NCBI GenBank assembly: GCA_002281535.1
Contig: NCGD01000001.1
Span: 106,231-170,230 of the forward strand
Origin: Sphingomonas sp. 28-63-12
Lineage (GTDB): Bacteria > Pseudomonadota > Alphaproteobacteria > Sphingomonadales > Sphingomonadaceae
Direction of reading: 5' to 3'
Length of the DNA: 64,000 bases
The number at the start of each line of letters is the position of its first letter. The first letter of the stretch is position 1. Under the pieces are notes generated by a model. It did no database searches, was not told where the DNA came from, and was given only the letters and a program-made list of their open reading frames with translations. The position numbers and the translations under genes were made by a program. This document shows positions 31,821-41,243 of this stretch, in pieces.

Positions 31821-31852
31821 CCCTTGTGTGTTGTCAACATAACACACAAGGG
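31821..31852 (-). promoter_or_regulatory. 12-bp inverted repeat over promoter or ribosome-binding site of the GIN operon
   Basis: CCCTTGTGTGTT-N8-AACACACAAGGG, perfect arms. On the coding strand the second arm ends in AAGGG, part of the Shine-Dalgarno. A possible promoter TTGTCA-16-TATGTT on the same strand has its spacer in the first arm and its -10 in the loop. Two readings fit: an operator covering the promoter, or an RNA hairpin hiding the ribosome-binding site. Confidence 0.6.
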
Positions 31853-31865
31853 ACGCCTGACAAAC

Positions 31866-31891
31866 AAAAAAGGCGGCTGTTGCCAACCGCC
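31866..31891 (-). terminator. Intrinsic terminator of carD
   Basis: On the minus strand GGCGGTTG-GCAA-CAGCCGCC followed by TTTTTTG: an 8-bp stem with one G-U pair, a tetraloop and a U-tract, 41 bp after the carD stop. It separates carD from the GIN operon. Confidence 0.92.
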
Positions 31892-31931
31892 CTCTTGATG
31901 CTCGGACTTGCACCGGCCTGATCAGGGGTGA

Positions 31932-32465
31932 TCAGGCAGGTTCCTTGTCCTTGTTGTGGATTGCTGCGGCCTTGCGCAGGATTTCCAGGATCTTTTCCTG
32001 TGCGGTTGGCTCGTCGACCTGTTCCATCGCCGCCAGCTCACGGGCGAGGCGGCTGGTCGCCGCTTCAAAGATCTGGCGTTCGGAATAGCTCTGCTCGGGC
32101 TGATCATCGGCGCGGAACAGATCGCGGACCACTTCGGCGATCGACACCAGGTCGCCCGAATTAATCTTGGCTTCATATTCCTGGGCACGACGCGACCACA
32201 TCGTCCGCTTGACGCGCGGCTTGCCGGTCAGCGTGTCGAGTGCTTCACGCAGCGTCTTGTCCGACGACAATTTGCGCATCCCGACGCTTTCGGCCTTGTT
32301 GGTGGGGACACGCAGCGTCATGCGTTCTTTTTCAAAGCGCAGAACATAGAGCTCCAGCTGCATGCCGGCGATCTCCTGCCGTTGCAGCTCGATTACACGG
32401 CCAACGCCATGCTTGGGATAAACAACATAGTCACCGACGTCGAAGGACAGCGCCTTGGCAGCCAT
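31932..32465 (-). CDS. carD: CarD family transcriptional regulator
   Basis: 177 residues. The N-terminal RNA-polymerase-interacting Tudor-like domain (F-D-V-G-D-Y-V-V-Y-P-K-H-G-V-G-R-V, ~8-60) binds the beta subunit. The C-terminal helical part (~70-170; R-V-K-R-T-M-W-S-R-R-A-Q-E-Y-E-A-K-I) contacts promoter DNA near the -10. CarD/CdnL stabilises open complexes, especially at rRNA promoters. The start ATG 32465 has GGAAAGG upstream; a longer frame exists but adds a non-conserved leader. The intrinsic terminator at 31866 ends the transcript. Confidence 0.95.
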   Translation of the reverse strand: MAAKALSFDVGDYVVYPKHGVGRVIELQRQEIAGMQLELYVLRFEKERMTLRVPTNKAESVGMRKLSSDKTLREALDTLTGKPRVKRTMWSRRAQEYEAKINSGDLVSIAEVVRDLFRADDQPEQSYSERQIFEAATSRLARELAAMEQVDEPTAQEKILEILRKAAAIHNKDKEPA

Positions 32466-32782
32466 TCTGTTGAGCCTTTCCGTGATCATAGCCCCGGGGG
32501 AAGCGCGCTTGCGGCCTTGGCGGTCGGCGCGGTTAGGGCGGTGTGCGTGTGAGTCTCCGATAGCGGCGGTACCGATCGGCACCACCGTCACTCACTTGTT
32601 TAACATAGTCGTCACAAAATTACCAGTCGCCCGGGACGCGAACAGCCGCCGCCTGCCGGCGGCCCGCCGATCAATCGTTCACCCCGTGCACACGCCCGTC
32701 CCAAATCGGGCCCCATCTAGGGCAAGGCGTGCCACCGGCATTCCGGACCGCGCACCGTCGCGGCCGGCAAAAAGCCGTTCCG
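32466..32782. other. 317-bp intergenic region between fdxA and carD
   Basis: It holds the fdxA 3' region and the carD promoter region. A 7-bp hairpin GCCGCCG-N5-CGGCGGC (32645-32663) is present without a U-tract. No gene is supported. An AT-richer patch around 32595-32625 is the likeliest site of the carD promoter, though no clean hexamer pair was found. Confidence 0.6.
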
Positions 32783-33121
32783 TCAGTCGCCCTGGCCGGG
32801 CTCGGCCGAAAACAGATCCTCGAACTTGCCCTCGACGCCCTTGAACTCGTCGGCGTCGGCCGGGCTTTCGCGCTTGCGCGTGATGTTAGGCCATTCAGCC
32901 GAGAATTTGGTGTTGAGCTCGAGCCATTTTTCCAGCCCGTTTTCGGTATCGGGCAGGATCGCTTCGGCGGGGCATTCGGGTTCGCAAACGCCGCAATCAA
33001 TGCACTCGCTGGGATTGATCACCAGCATATTCTCGCCTTCGTAAAAGCAGTCGACCGGGCAGACCTCGACACAGTCCATATATTTGCAACGGATGCAGGC
33101 GTCGGTAACGACGTAGGTCAT
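32783..33121 (-). CDS. fdxA: 7Fe ferredoxin FdxA
   Basis: 112 residues. The first cysteine cluster (C9, C17, C21 with an extra C12) and the second C-x2-C-x2-C-x3-C-P ([11 protein letters not shown]) give one [3Fe-4S] and one [4Fe-4S] centre, as in Azotobacter FdI-type ferredoxins. The C-terminal extension (70-112; N-I-T-R-K-R) is family-typical. Soluble electron carrier. It lies in the helicase-S4-fdxA-carD block, all on one strand. Confidence 0.95.
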   Translation of the reverse strand: MTYVVTDACIRCKYMDCVEVCPVDCFYEGENMLVINPSECIDCGVCEPECPAEAILPDTENGLEKWLELNTKFSAEWPNITRKRESPADADEFKGVEGKFEDLFSAEPGQGD

Positions 33122-33177
33122 GCTCGGCTAACTCCCCGTGGATTACTGGCTTCTGCTATGCGCGCGTCTGTTGCCCG

Positions 33178-33471
33178 TCAACTGCGGTGTGCGGCATCGG
33201 CGAATAGCGCGGCGGCCTCGGCGGCTGGTCCGCGCCGTCCTGGCAGCGCCACGACTTGCAGCACGCGCACTCCATCGCCCTGGACAAAGGCGAGGACCGA
33301 GCCAGGGCGGACCAGCGCATGCGCCCGATCGACCCGGCGACCATCGAGCCGCAGCGTGCCGGCCTCGGCCAGCTTTTGTGCCGCGCTGCGCGACCCGGCG
33401 AGACGGGCATACCAAAGGAATTTATCGATCCGCATCGCCAACATGGCATCATCTCGCGCTATGCCGGGCAT
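33178..33471 (-). CDS. S4 domain RNA-binding protein (Hsp15-like)
   Basis: 97 residues. The S4 domain (~12-75) begins M-R-I-D-K-F-L-W-Y-A-R-L-A-G-S-R-S-A-A-Q and includes L-R-L-D-G-R-R-V. Hsp15 (HslR) homologues bind stalled 50S subunits carrying nascent chains. Start ATG 33471, or in-frame ATG 33444 or 33435 at the conserved M-R-I-D-K. It starts 6 bp after the helicase stop, so the two are cotranscribed. Confidence 0.9.
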   Translation of the reverse strand: MPGIARDDAMLAMRIDKFLWYARLAGSRSAAQKLAEAGTLRLDGRRVDRAHALVRPGSVLAFVQGDGVRVLQVVALPGRRGPAAEAAALFADAAHRS

Positions 33472-33477
33472 TGCGCT

Positions 33478-35982
33478 TCACCCATGGCGACCGGTCAACG
33501 GCGCGAGCGCCGCAAAGGCATTGTCGCGGGCCGGCGGCGCCGGTTTGGCCCGTGGTGGACGCCCCCGCCAGACCCAGCGGGGAAGCCCGGCCTCGGCCGG
33601 CGCGGCGCGAAAGCCGAGCTGGGTCATCAACCGGTCGACGGTCGCTTGGGTGATCCCAATCGACGTGGCGAGCGCCGAATCGGGCGCGAAAGGCGCCTTG
33701 CCGGCGCGGGCATCATGCGCAGCGCGCGCCAGCCGCTCGACCAGATCGACGCGAACTGCCTGCGCACCAATCTCGCGAAAGCCCAGCGTCGCGCCGGTGC
33801 CAGCCGTACCGTGCGCCAGCACCGTCGCGCCGGGCTGGGGCAATGCCGCCACTGCCTCGCCCGATCGCGCCGCCAGCAGCGCCCGGCGCCAGCGCGCCGC
33901 CGCCGGTTTCAGCAAGCGCGGATCGAACAGGTCGAGCGCGCCGATGATCACGCCAGCCTGGCGCAGCCGCTGCCGGTCATCGGCGACGAGCGCGTCGATC
34001 GCCTCGCCAAGCGGCAGCCGCGCGGCAATGCCAGCGCCCGCACCAAGCGCGGCGGCAATCACCCGCAACGCGGGCGGCGCAGCCGGATCGCGCGCCATCG
34101 ACTCGAGCGCGGCAATCGCCCCGGCATGGCGGGCAAGCTGGGCCGCAACCCACGCCTCCAGCCGCGTCCTGATTCGGTCACGGGTAGGCTTGTCGAGACA
34201 ATCGAGCGCGCGATCCAGCTCGATTCGGGGACGCGCGAGCATGGGCCCGGGATTGAGTTGCGCCACCTCATGCCCCGCCCAGATGATCGTCGGCCGATTC
34301 CCCTCGCCCAGGGCAAGCGTGGCATCCGGTGCAGCCTCCAGCGCAGCCGCGCGCCGCGCCCGCTCGGCCCCAAGCCGGTTTTCCGCCGCCGACAGGAGCA
34401 GCCTTTTGTCGCTGGCGCGGGCATCGGCGTCGACGACGAAGCGAAACCCCTCGAGCCGGCCGATCGCCTGATCCTCGACGAGCACCGCACCGTCATCGGC
34501 GACCGTTACCATCAGTGCATTGGCATCTGCCCCGATCTGCCGCATCAACACGGTGGTACGCCGATCGACAAAGCGTTGGGTCAGCCGATCATGCAGTGCA
34601 TCCGACAGCCGCTCCTCGAGAGCCCTGGTACGCTCGACCCAGTGCGCAGGGTTGGCCATCCAGTCGGGCCGGTTGGCGATATAGGCCCAGCTGCGCGCGG
34701 CGGCGATCCGGCCGGCGATCGTTTCGACATCGCCGTTTACATTATCGAGCCGGGCGATCTCGGTGGCGAACCAGTCGTGCGGAATGTGCCCGGCGCCGGT
34801 CGATAGATAGCCATAGAGCCGGGCGACAAACCGGGCGTGCGGATCGATCCCAAGCTTGCGAAAATCAGGCACGCCGCATGCCGCCCAAAAGCGCTTCACC
34901 ATCGCCGCACCACGCGTCCGCTCCCGAACCCCCTCTTCCTCGGCGAGCCGCTTGAGCACCGCCAGATCGAGGGCCTCGGGCGCGGCGCGCAGCACCGGGG
35001 ACAATGGGCGCTGTTCCAGATCGGCGATCAGATCGTCGATGTTCGCCGTCGCCGGCTCGCCCTCCCGCCAATAAAGGTGCTCGAGCCGGGGAAAGCGATG
35101 CTCTTCGATCGCCGCTATTTCCTCCGGCGCGAACGCCCCGGGCCCCGACTCGCTGAGCGCGCCGAAGGTGCCGTCGCGCTGATGTCGCCCGGCGCGGCCT
35201 GCGATCTGCGCCATTTCCGCAACCGTCAGCCGGCGCTGGCGATGCCCGTCAAATTTGCGCAATGAGGCGAAGGCGACATGGGCGACATCCATGTTGAGCC
35301 CCATGCCGATCGCATCGGTCGCGACCAGATAATCGACCTCACCCGACTGGAACATCGCGACCTGGGCATTGCGCGTGCGCGGCGACAGCGCGCCCATCAC
35401 CACTGCTGCGCCGCCGCGCAACCGCCGGAGCATCTCGGCGACCGCATAGACCTCTTCGGCCGAGAAGGCGACGATCACCGACCTTTTGGGCAGCCGCGAA
35501 ATCTTGCGCGCGCCGGCATAGCTAAGTGTCGAGAAGCGCGGCCTGTTGACGATCTCGGCATCGGGAATCAGCGCCCTGATCATCGGCCGCAGCGCTTCCG
35601 AACCAAGAATCATCGTTTCGTCGCGACCGCGCGCGCGCAGCAGCCGATCGGTAAAGACATGGCCGCGTTCGGGATCGCCGCCCAATTGCGCTTCATCGAT
35701 GCCAACAAAGGCGAGATCGCGATCGAGCGGCATGCTTTCGGCGGTGCACAGAAACCAGCGGGCATCGCGCGGGAGGATTTTTTCCTCGCCGGTGATCAGC
35801 GCGACCTGTGCCGGGCCTTTCAGCTTGACCACCCGGTCATAGACTTCGCGCGCCAGCAATCGCAGCGGAAAGCCGATCATGCCGCTCGAATGGCCGCACA
35901 TCCGTTCAATCGCAAGATGAGTCTTGCCGGTGTTGGTCGGGCCCAAAACGGCCGTGACCGGGCGGGTGGCATGTCCAGTCAT
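33478..35982 (-). CDS. Suv3-like superfamily 2 RNA/DNA helicase
   Basis: 834 residues. Motif I G-P-T-N-T-G-K-T-H-L-A (~14-24), motif II D-E-A-Q, then the helicase C domain with motif VI Q-I-A-G-R-A-G-R. The C-terminal ~450 residues are the large Arg/Ala-rich extension found in alphaproteobacterial homologues of mitochondrial Suv3, the degradosome helicase. The start ATG 35982 is chosen because it directly precedes the conserved T-A-V-L-G-P-T-N; an upstream in-frame ATG at 36135 would add ~51 atypical residues. A role in RNA turnover is inferred from homology. Confidence 0.9.
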   Translation of the reverse strand: MTGHATRPVTAVLGPTNTGKTHLAIERMCGHSSGMIGFPLRLLAREVYDRVVKLKGPAQVALITGEEKILPRDARWFLCTAESMPLDRDLAFVGIDEAQLGGDPERGHVFTDRLLRARGRDETMILGSEALRPMIRALIPDAEIVNRPRFSTLSYAGARKISRLPKRSVIVAFSAEEVYAVAEMLRRLRGGAAVVMGALSPRTRNAQVAMFQSGEVDYLVATDAIGMGLNMDVAHVAFASLRKFDGHRQRRLTVAEMAQIAGRAGRHQRDGTFGALSESGPGAFAPEEIAAIEEHRFPRLEHLYWREGEPATANIDDLIADLEQRPLSPVLRAAPEALDLAVLKRLAEEEGVRERTRGAAMVKRFWAACGVPDFRKLGIDPHARFVARLYGYLSTGAGHIPHDWFATEIARLDNVNGDVETIAGRIAAARSWAYIANRPDWMANPAHWVERTRALEERLSDALHDRLTQRFVDRRTTVLMRQIGADANALMVTVADDGAVLVEDQAIGRLEGFRFVVDADARASDKRLLLSAAENRLGAERARRAAALEAAPDATLALGEGNRPTIIWAGHEVAQLNPGPMLARPRIELDRALDCLDKPTRDRIRTRLEAWVAAQLARHAGAIAALESMARDPAAPPALRVIAAALGAGAGIAARLPLGEAIDALVADDRQRLRQAGVIIGALDLFDPRLLKPAAARWRRALLAARSGEAVAALPQPGATVLAHGTAGTGATLGFREIGAQAVRVDLVERLARAAHDARAGKAPFAPDSALATSIGITQATVDRLMTQLGFRAAPAEAGLPRWVWRGRPPRAKPAPPARDNAFAALAPLTGRHG

Positions 35983-36069
35983 CGTACGCCCAAGATCGCG
36001 TGGCGCACCGCGCAACGCAACCGGGGGACGTGCAAAAAATGTCCATTTACCAATTTCGTTGTTTAACCG

Positions 36070-36088
36070 CAGAAATCGGCCATTTCTG
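36070..36088. promoter_or_regulatory. Small inverted repeat between the helicase and M23 genes
   Basis: CAGAAAT-CGGCC-ATTTCTG, perfect 7-bp arms, in the divergent intergenic region about 88 bp upstream of the helicase start. It could be a repressor site. It is short enough to be chance. Confidence 0.3.
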
Positions 36089-36229
36089 TTGGTCCTTGGA
36101 GTCACACCATTCGTCGCAATTGGGACAATCGACACACCGGGTTAATTTGACTTTAGGGGTCCAGCGCCACAGTCGTCTCTTCACGAAGCGCAAAAGCATG
36201 TTGCGCATTCATAGTAGCGAGGGCGGCTG

Positions 36230-37720
36230 TTGTTTCTCCGCAGCGATCATGGCTTGGACGAAGGGGGTGGCTCAGCAACCCTGTCATTCGGCCGCACGCT
36301 CGCACCGCTCAACAGCCAGACCAGCCTCGAGGCATTGCGCGCCCGGCTCGCCGATATTGACTGGGCGCCCGATCTCGGCGCGCAGATCGGCACCGCCACC
36401 TGGTGGCGGGGGGCGGCGACTTGCACCGCCCTGATCGCGGCGACCTGCTGGCTGTCGCCCGGTTTCAATCGCCCGTTGATCGGCGCGACACCTGCGCCGT
36501 TGGAAGGAGCGGCATGGGAAGAGGCGCGTGCGCAAGCAATCGCTCCGCTTGGCTGGGGTGCCAATTCCGGCCGACGAATCGCCTCCAACGATCTTGTTGC
36601 CCCACTCGCCGAAACGCCCGAGCGGCCGATGATCGAGCTGGCGGCGACATTGGGCAGCGGCGATAATTTTTCACGCGTCCTTACTCGCGCCGGCGTCGCC
36701 CGCGACGAAGCTGAAAGCGTCACCCAGATGGTGGCGCGCGCGGTGGCGCTGTCGGCGATCAAGCCCGGCACGCAGCTGGCCCTCACGCTCGGCCGCCGGC
36801 CAAGCCGCGACGTCCCCCGGCCGCTCGACAACCTGAAATTCCGCGCACGTTTTGACCTGAACGTTGCCGTGGCGCGCACCGGCGGCAAGCTGGTGATGAC
36901 CCCGCAGCCGATCGCCATCGACAATACGCCGCTCAGGATTCGCGGGCTGGTCGGCCAAAGTCTTTACCGCTCGGCCCGCGCCGCCGGTGCACCCGCCAAG
37001 GCCGTCGAAGCCTATATACGCGCGCTGGCCAGCCGGATTTCGATTGGTCGCGATGTTCAGGCCGACAATATCTTCGATATCGTCGTCCGCCAAGCCCGCG
37101 CCGCCACCGGCGAAGTCCAGCTGGGCGAACTGCTCTATGCCGGGCTCGATCGCGGCGCGAAAAAAGTTCAATTGCTGCGCTGGGGTGGCGAAGCCGCTGG
37201 CGGCAAGGGCGGCCAATGGTTCGAAGCTTCGGGCGTTGGCGAGCGCCGCGGCGTGATGTCGATGCCGGTGTCCGGTCACCTTACCTCCAGCTATGGCATG
37301 CGCTTCCACCCGATCATGCGGATGATGCGCATGCACAAGGGCATGGATTTCGGTGCCGCCTATGGCACGCCGATCCATGCCGCAATGGACGGCATCGTCG
37401 CGCTGGCAGGCCGTAGCAACGGCTATGGCAATTTCGTCAAACTCACCCATTCGGGCGGCCTCGCCACAGGCTATGGCCATATGAGCCGGATCGCGGTGCG
37501 CGCTGGCACGCGTGTCGCCCAGGGCCAGATCATCGGCTATGTCGGTTCGACCGGCATGTCGACCGGCCCGCATCTTCATTATGAGGTATGGCGCAACGGT
37601 ATCTCGATCAATCCGCGCACCATCACCTTTACCCAGGTCGCCCAGCTGTCGGGTGACGCGCTGCGCGCCTTCAAGGCAAAACTGGCGTCACTGCTGTCGG
37701 TAAAGCCGGGCGCACACTAA
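36230..37720 (+). CDS. M23 family metallopeptidase (murein endopeptidase)
   Basis: 496 residues. An N-terminal cytoplasmic stretch, one membrane helix (~60-78), a middle region resembling OapA/LysM-associated parts, and a C-terminal M23 domain (~345-450) with H-P-I-M-R-M-M-R-M-H-K-G-M-D-F (zinc His and Asp) and G-P-H-L-H-Y-E-V (H-x-H). It cleaves peptidoglycan cross-links or activates amidases. The start is TTG 36230 with GAGGGCGG upstream; the lack of a nearby ATG supports it. It is divergent from the helicase. Confidence 0.9.
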   Translation: MFLRSDHGLDEGGGSATLSFGRTLAPLNSQTSLEALRARLADIDWAPDLGAQIGTATWWRGAATCTALIAATCWLSPGFNRPLIGATPAPLEGAAWEEARAQAIAPLGWGANSGRRIASNDLVAPLAETPERPMIELAATLGSGDNFSRVLTRAGVARDEAESVTQMVARAVALSAIKPGTQLALTLGRRPSRDVPRPLDNLKFRARFDLNVAVARTGGKLVMTPQPIAIDNTPLRIRGLVGQSLYRSARAAGAPAKAVEAYIRALASRISIGRDVQADNIFDIVVRQARAATGEVQLGELLYAGLDRGAKKVQLLRWGGEAAGGKGGQWFEASGVGERRGVMSMPVSGHLTSSYGMRFHPIMRMMRMHKGMDFGAAYGTPIHAAMDGIVALAGRSNGYGNFVKLTHSGGLATGYGHMSRIAVRAGTRVAQGQIIGYVGSTGMSTGPHLHYEVWRNGISINPRTITFTQVAQLSGDALRAFKAKLASLLSVKPGAH

Positions 37721-37770
37721 TCCGCTGACGACGCGGGCTGCCGACGCTTGCGCCAACGTTACTCAGCCGA

Positions 37771-39444
37771 TCAATGGCCCTGGGCGCGCCAGCGCTTGAT
37801 TGTCCGCGCGATAATCTGATCTTCCTGGCCGACTTCGCGCCAAAGCTGCGAAAACAGCGGATCCTCCGATGCAGGCCGCCGCTCATCCTCCAACGCATCG
37901 AACGAGACGCGAATCGGCACTCCGACGCCCTCGCCACAGACGATGCATTCGCGGTTGCGCAGCGCCGGGATAACATCGAGAAAGCCGCGCGCGCCTTCGG
38001 GCATCGCGGCGCGGACAAAGGCCTGATCGCGATCATTGTTGAGCCGCATCGCGATGATTGTACCGCATTGCGACAGCACGCCTTCGGCCAGATCCGATGG
38101 CCGCTGCGTGATCAGCCCCAACGATACGCCATATTTGCGGCCTTCCTTGGCGATCCGGCTGAGAATCCGACCGACCGACGACATCGATTCATTGGCAGGG
38201 ATGTAGCGATGCGCCTCTTCGCATACGAGCAGCACCGGCCGCTGCGGCTCGTTGCGCGACCAGATCGCAAAATCGAACACCATCCGCGCCAGCACCGCCA
38301 CAACCACCGACGTGATTTCCGATGGCACGCCGGACACATCGATGATCGAAATCGGCTTGCCCTCGCCCGGCATCCGAAACACGCGCTCAATAAAGCCGGC
38401 CATGGTATCGGCGACCAACATCCCTGAGAACATGAAGCCATAGCGCGGATCCGCCTTGACCTCGTCGATCTTGGTCTTGAGCCGGAGATATGGCGCGGTA
38501 TCGCCCGCGCGATCCATTTTGCCCATTTCCAGGCTGATCAGATTGGTGAGGTCGCTGAGCAGATAGGGGATCGGCGCATCGACTGTGAGTTTCGAGATTT
38601 CCTGGCCCAGCCTACCCTTGGCGCGCGCCATCAACAGGCATTTGGCAAGAATATCCGAGTCGATCTGGCGTTCGGAACCATGGCTGGTGACGAACACCTC
38701 GCAATGCTCCTCAAAATTCATCAGCCAATAGGGCATCTGCAGGTTCGACACGTCATAGGTTGCGCCATTGCCCTTGAAGGCAGCGGCGTATTCGCCGTGC
38801 GGATCGACCATCACGATATGCCCTTGCGGCGCGAGGTCGCAAATGCGGTGGAGAATCAGCGCGGCGGCGGTGGATTTGCCGGTACCGGTCGAGCCGAGCA
38901 GCGCGAAATGCTTGCCTAGCAATGCATCGATATACAGCGCAGCGCGGATGTCGCGCGTTGGATACACCGTGCCGATCTCGATATTGGCGCGATCATCGGC
39001 GGCATAGATTTGCTTGAGATCGGCGGTCGAAACCGGAAAAACGCCACACCCAGGCATAGGATACCGCGTAACGCCGCGGCGAAACTTATAGAGCTTGCCG
39101 GTCAGCCGCTCTTCATCGCCCTCGCCCAAAAAATCGATCGCCGCAGTAATTTGTCCGGTGCGGCCATCGGCGAGTTTGAGCGACCGAATATTGGCGATCA
39201 GCCATGTGGCACCGACTCGCATCTTCACCTGGCTGCCAACCTGTCCAGCTGCGACCACAACCGGGTCCGCGCTTTGACTTAATCGGTCGAGCGAGGTGGC
39301 ATCGAGCAGGATCTGGCTGCTCGATCCGGCAATATCGAGAACAACGCCGATTTCGCCGCCATGTGAATCGACCGCATCGACCATCGCCTGCACATCGAGA
39401 CGACGGTCAGAATCAAAGGCGCGGCTCTGGGCACTATCGGTCAT
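37771..39444 (-). CDS. HerA-like ATP-binding protein (DUF87)
   Basis: 557 residues. An N-terminal HAS-barrel-like domain (~20-120), then a FtsK/HerA-type ATPase: Walker A G-S-T-G-T-G-K-S-T, M-V-D-P-H-G-E-Y, Walker B V-L-L-V-C-E-E-A-H-R-Y-I-P, and G-L-I-T-Q-R-P-S-D, the arginine-finger region. HerA hexamers act in DNA end resection with NurA, or in some defence islands; no NurA or Sir2-like partner is adjacent, so this is probably a housekeeping form. ATG 39444 is preferred over an in-frame upstream start at 39477. Confidence 0.88.
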   Translation of the reverse strand: MTDSAQSRAFDSDRRLDVQAMVDAVDSHGGEIGVVLDIAGSSSQILLDATSLDRLSQSADPVVVAAGQVGSQVKMRVGATWLIANIRSLKLADGRTGQITAAIDFLGEGDEERLTGKLYKFRRGVTRYPMPGCGVFPVSTADLKQIYAADDRANIEIGTVYPTRDIRAALYIDALLGKHFALLGSTGTGKSTAAALILHRICDLAPQGHIVMVDPHGEYAAAFKGNGATYDVSNLQMPYWLMNFEEHCEVFVTSHGSERQIDSDILAKCLLMARAKGRLGQEISKLTVDAPIPYLLSDLTNLISLEMGKMDRAGDTAPYLRLKTKIDEVKADPRYGFMFSGMLVADTMAGFIERVFRMPGEGKPISIIDVSGVPSEITSVVVAVLARMVFDFAIWSRNEPQRPVLLVCEEAHRYIPANESMSSVGRILSRIAKEGRKYGVSLGLITQRPSDLAEGVLSQCGTIIAMRLNNDRDQAFVRAAMPEGARGFLDVIPALRNRECIVCGEGVGVPIRVSFDALEDERRPASEDPLFSQLWREVGQEDQIIARTIKRWRAQGH

Positions 39445-39519
39445 GTCTGTGGTTCCCCGCGCGCGTCGAGCGATCACCTTGCACGCGCGGCGTAAAGAAA
39501 ACGTTGCCGCGCGGGCGCC

Positions 39520-40275
39520 CTAGAACCGGCGCGCGATCCAGCCGGCGCCCCAGCCAAACAGGACAGACAGCGCAACGGCGGTCAGCCCATAGGCCAAAGA
39601 ATCGCGCTCGGCGGCGCGGGCGACAAACCGTTCGAATCCCGATTTCCGGATATCGATGTCGCGCACCGCCGCCGCCAGCACACGGCCATCGCGGATCAGG
39701 AAGGTTTCGGCAGTGAACCGACCGACCGGCACGCGCGCCGGGATCCGCACCCGGGCCCGATACAGCACGCCATCGGTGATTTCGACCGCGCGCGGTGCTT
39801 CATAATAGAGCGCATTGTGGCGTTTCAGTTCAACCAGCCCGTGCGCGAAACGATCCTGCTCGGCGGTCGGCGTGTTGCTGGCTGGCGACAGCTGCAGACT
39901 GTCGAGCCCTAGCTCAAAAATCGCCCGCGTCCGGCCATCGACGAGCTGATCGATCGGCTTGGAGGAGGCAATTGCGTAAAAGGACGGTGCCGACAGATAG
40001 CGCATTCGCGCGGCGTTGACCCAGATGCCGGCGATTTTCTGTTTTTCGCGCACCAGGATCGGTTGGGCAGGGCCCTTCACCACCACGACGATATCGGCAT
40101 CGCGCTCGTTCGGCACCCGGCCCCCGGGATATAGGATCGCCCCGAACAGCAGCAATTCGGCCCCGGTGAAGCTATAGGCAATCTCAATATCACGCTGTGA
40201 CACATCGGGCACCAGCACCGGCTTGGCCTGCCCCATCAGCAATGGCGCCCCCAGCAGCAGCCATCCGCGCTTCAT
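39520..40275 (-). CDS. TIGR02186 family protein, membrane-anchored
   Basis: 251 residues: an N-terminal signal (G-W-L-L-L-G-A-P-L-L-M-G-Q-A), a large periplasmic part (V-L-V-P-D-V-S-Q-R-D-I-E-I-A-Y-S-F-T-G-A-E-L-L-L-F-G early), and a C-terminal membrane helix (~228-247) ending W-I-A-R-R-F. This matches the uncharacterised TIGR02186 family that commonly pairs with TauE/SafE exporters. It overlaps the upstream tauE-like gene by 4 bp. Confidence 0.85.
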   Translation of the reverse strand: MKRGWLLLGAPLLMGQAKPVLVPDVSQRDIEIAYSFTGAELLLFGAILYPGGRVPNERDADIVVVVKGPAQPILVREKQKIAGIWVNAARMRYLSAPSFYAIASSKPIDQLVDGRTRAIFELGLDSLQLSPASNTPTAEQDRFAHGLVELKRHNALYYEAPRAVEITDGVLYRARVRIPARVPVGRFTAETFLIRDGRVLAAAVRDIDIRKSGFERFVARAAERDSLAYGLTAVALSVLFGWGAGWIARRF

Positions 40276-41186
40276 GACAGCTCGACCGAATAGAGCTCGT
40301 CGGGGCGGAAGCCTAAGCCGATCGCCACCCGGAATGCGACCAGCAGCACGATCACGGCCAGTGCGAGGCGGAGATATTCGGGCTTAACCCGAGTCGCCAG
40401 CCGCGCCCCGATTTGCGCGCCGACCACCGATCCGAGCAGTAGCAGCGCAGCAAGCACGATATCGACCGCCTTGGTCGTGGTCGCATGGACCATCGTCGCG
40501 ATCGCCGTGACAAAAAGCGTCTGGAACAACGACGTGCCGACCACGACCTGGGTTGTCATCCCCAGCAGATACAGCATCGCGGGCACCAGGATGAAGCCAC
40601 CGCCAATGCCCAACAGGATCGTCAGAATGCCGACGAAAAAACCGAGCAGCAGCGGCGCGAGCGGCGAAATATACAGTCCTGAGCGATAAAAGCGCGTCCG
40701 TAGCGGCAGCGCGGCGACAAGGGGATGGTGCCGCCGCTTGCGCGCCCGCATCGCCACCCCGGTCTTGATCGACCTGATACTTTGCAGCGATTCGCGCGCC
40801 ATCATTGTGCCGATCGAGCCCAGCAACAGCACATAGATGATCGCGATGACCGTATCGATCTGCCCGCTCGCCTGGAGCAATTGGAAAATCCATGCGCCAA
40901 CGAACGACCCCAGGATGCCGCCGCTGACCAGCACGCCACCCATCTTCACGTCGACCCCATTGCGTCGGAAATGCGCGAACACGCCCGATACGCTGGCGCC
41001 GGTCACCTGGCTGGCAGCGGAGGCAGCGGCAACCGTCGGCGAAATGCCATAAACGATCAGCAAAGGAGTCGTCAGAAACCCGCCGCCAACGCCGAACATA
41101 CCCGACAACAGGCCAACACCCCCGCCAAGCAGGATGATGACGAACGCGTTCACGCTCAGATTGGCGATGGGCAGATAAACGTCCAT
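40272..41186 (-). CDS. TauE/SafE (TSUP) family anion exporter
   Basis: 304 residues with about eight membrane helices. Two inverted TSUP repeats are marked by G-G-G-V-G-L-L-S-G-M-F-G-V-G-G-G-F-L and G-I-L-T-I-L-L-G-I-G-G-G-F-I. The family exports sulfite or organosulfonates, or takes up thiosulfate; which one is not visible. It is cotranscribed with the TIGR02186 gene. Sulfur handling is a loose thematic link with the sulfatase island, but it is 32 kb away. Confidence 0.9.
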   Translation of the reverse strand: MDVYLPIANLSVNAFVIILLGGGVGLLSGMFGVGGGFLTTPLLIVYGISPTVAAASAASQVTGASVSGVFAHFRRNGVDVKMGGVLVSGGILGSFVGAWIFQLLQASGQIDTVIAIIYVLLLGSIGTMMARESLQSIRSIKTGVAMRARKRRHHPLVAALPLRTRFYRSGLYISPLAPLLLGFFVGILTILLGIGGGFILVPAMLYLLGMTTQVVVGTSLFQTLFVTAIATMVHATTTKAVDIVLAALLLLGSVVGAQIGARLATRVKPEYLRLALAVIVLLVAFRVAIGLGFRPDELYSVELS

Positions 41187-41243
41187 GGGTCGCTACGCGA
41201 TATCCTGTTCAGGCGCGACGCGGAAGCACCGACTGGCGCGCCG

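Noticed and set aside
32645-32663. Hairpin GCCGCCG-N5-CGGCGGC as an fdxA terminator
   Set aside because: No U-tract on the minus strand and about 120 bp from the stop.
32729-34806. Two long plus-strand frames opposite the helicase and fdxA
   Set aside because: Low-complexity Ala/Arg/Ser shadows of well-supported minus-strand genes.
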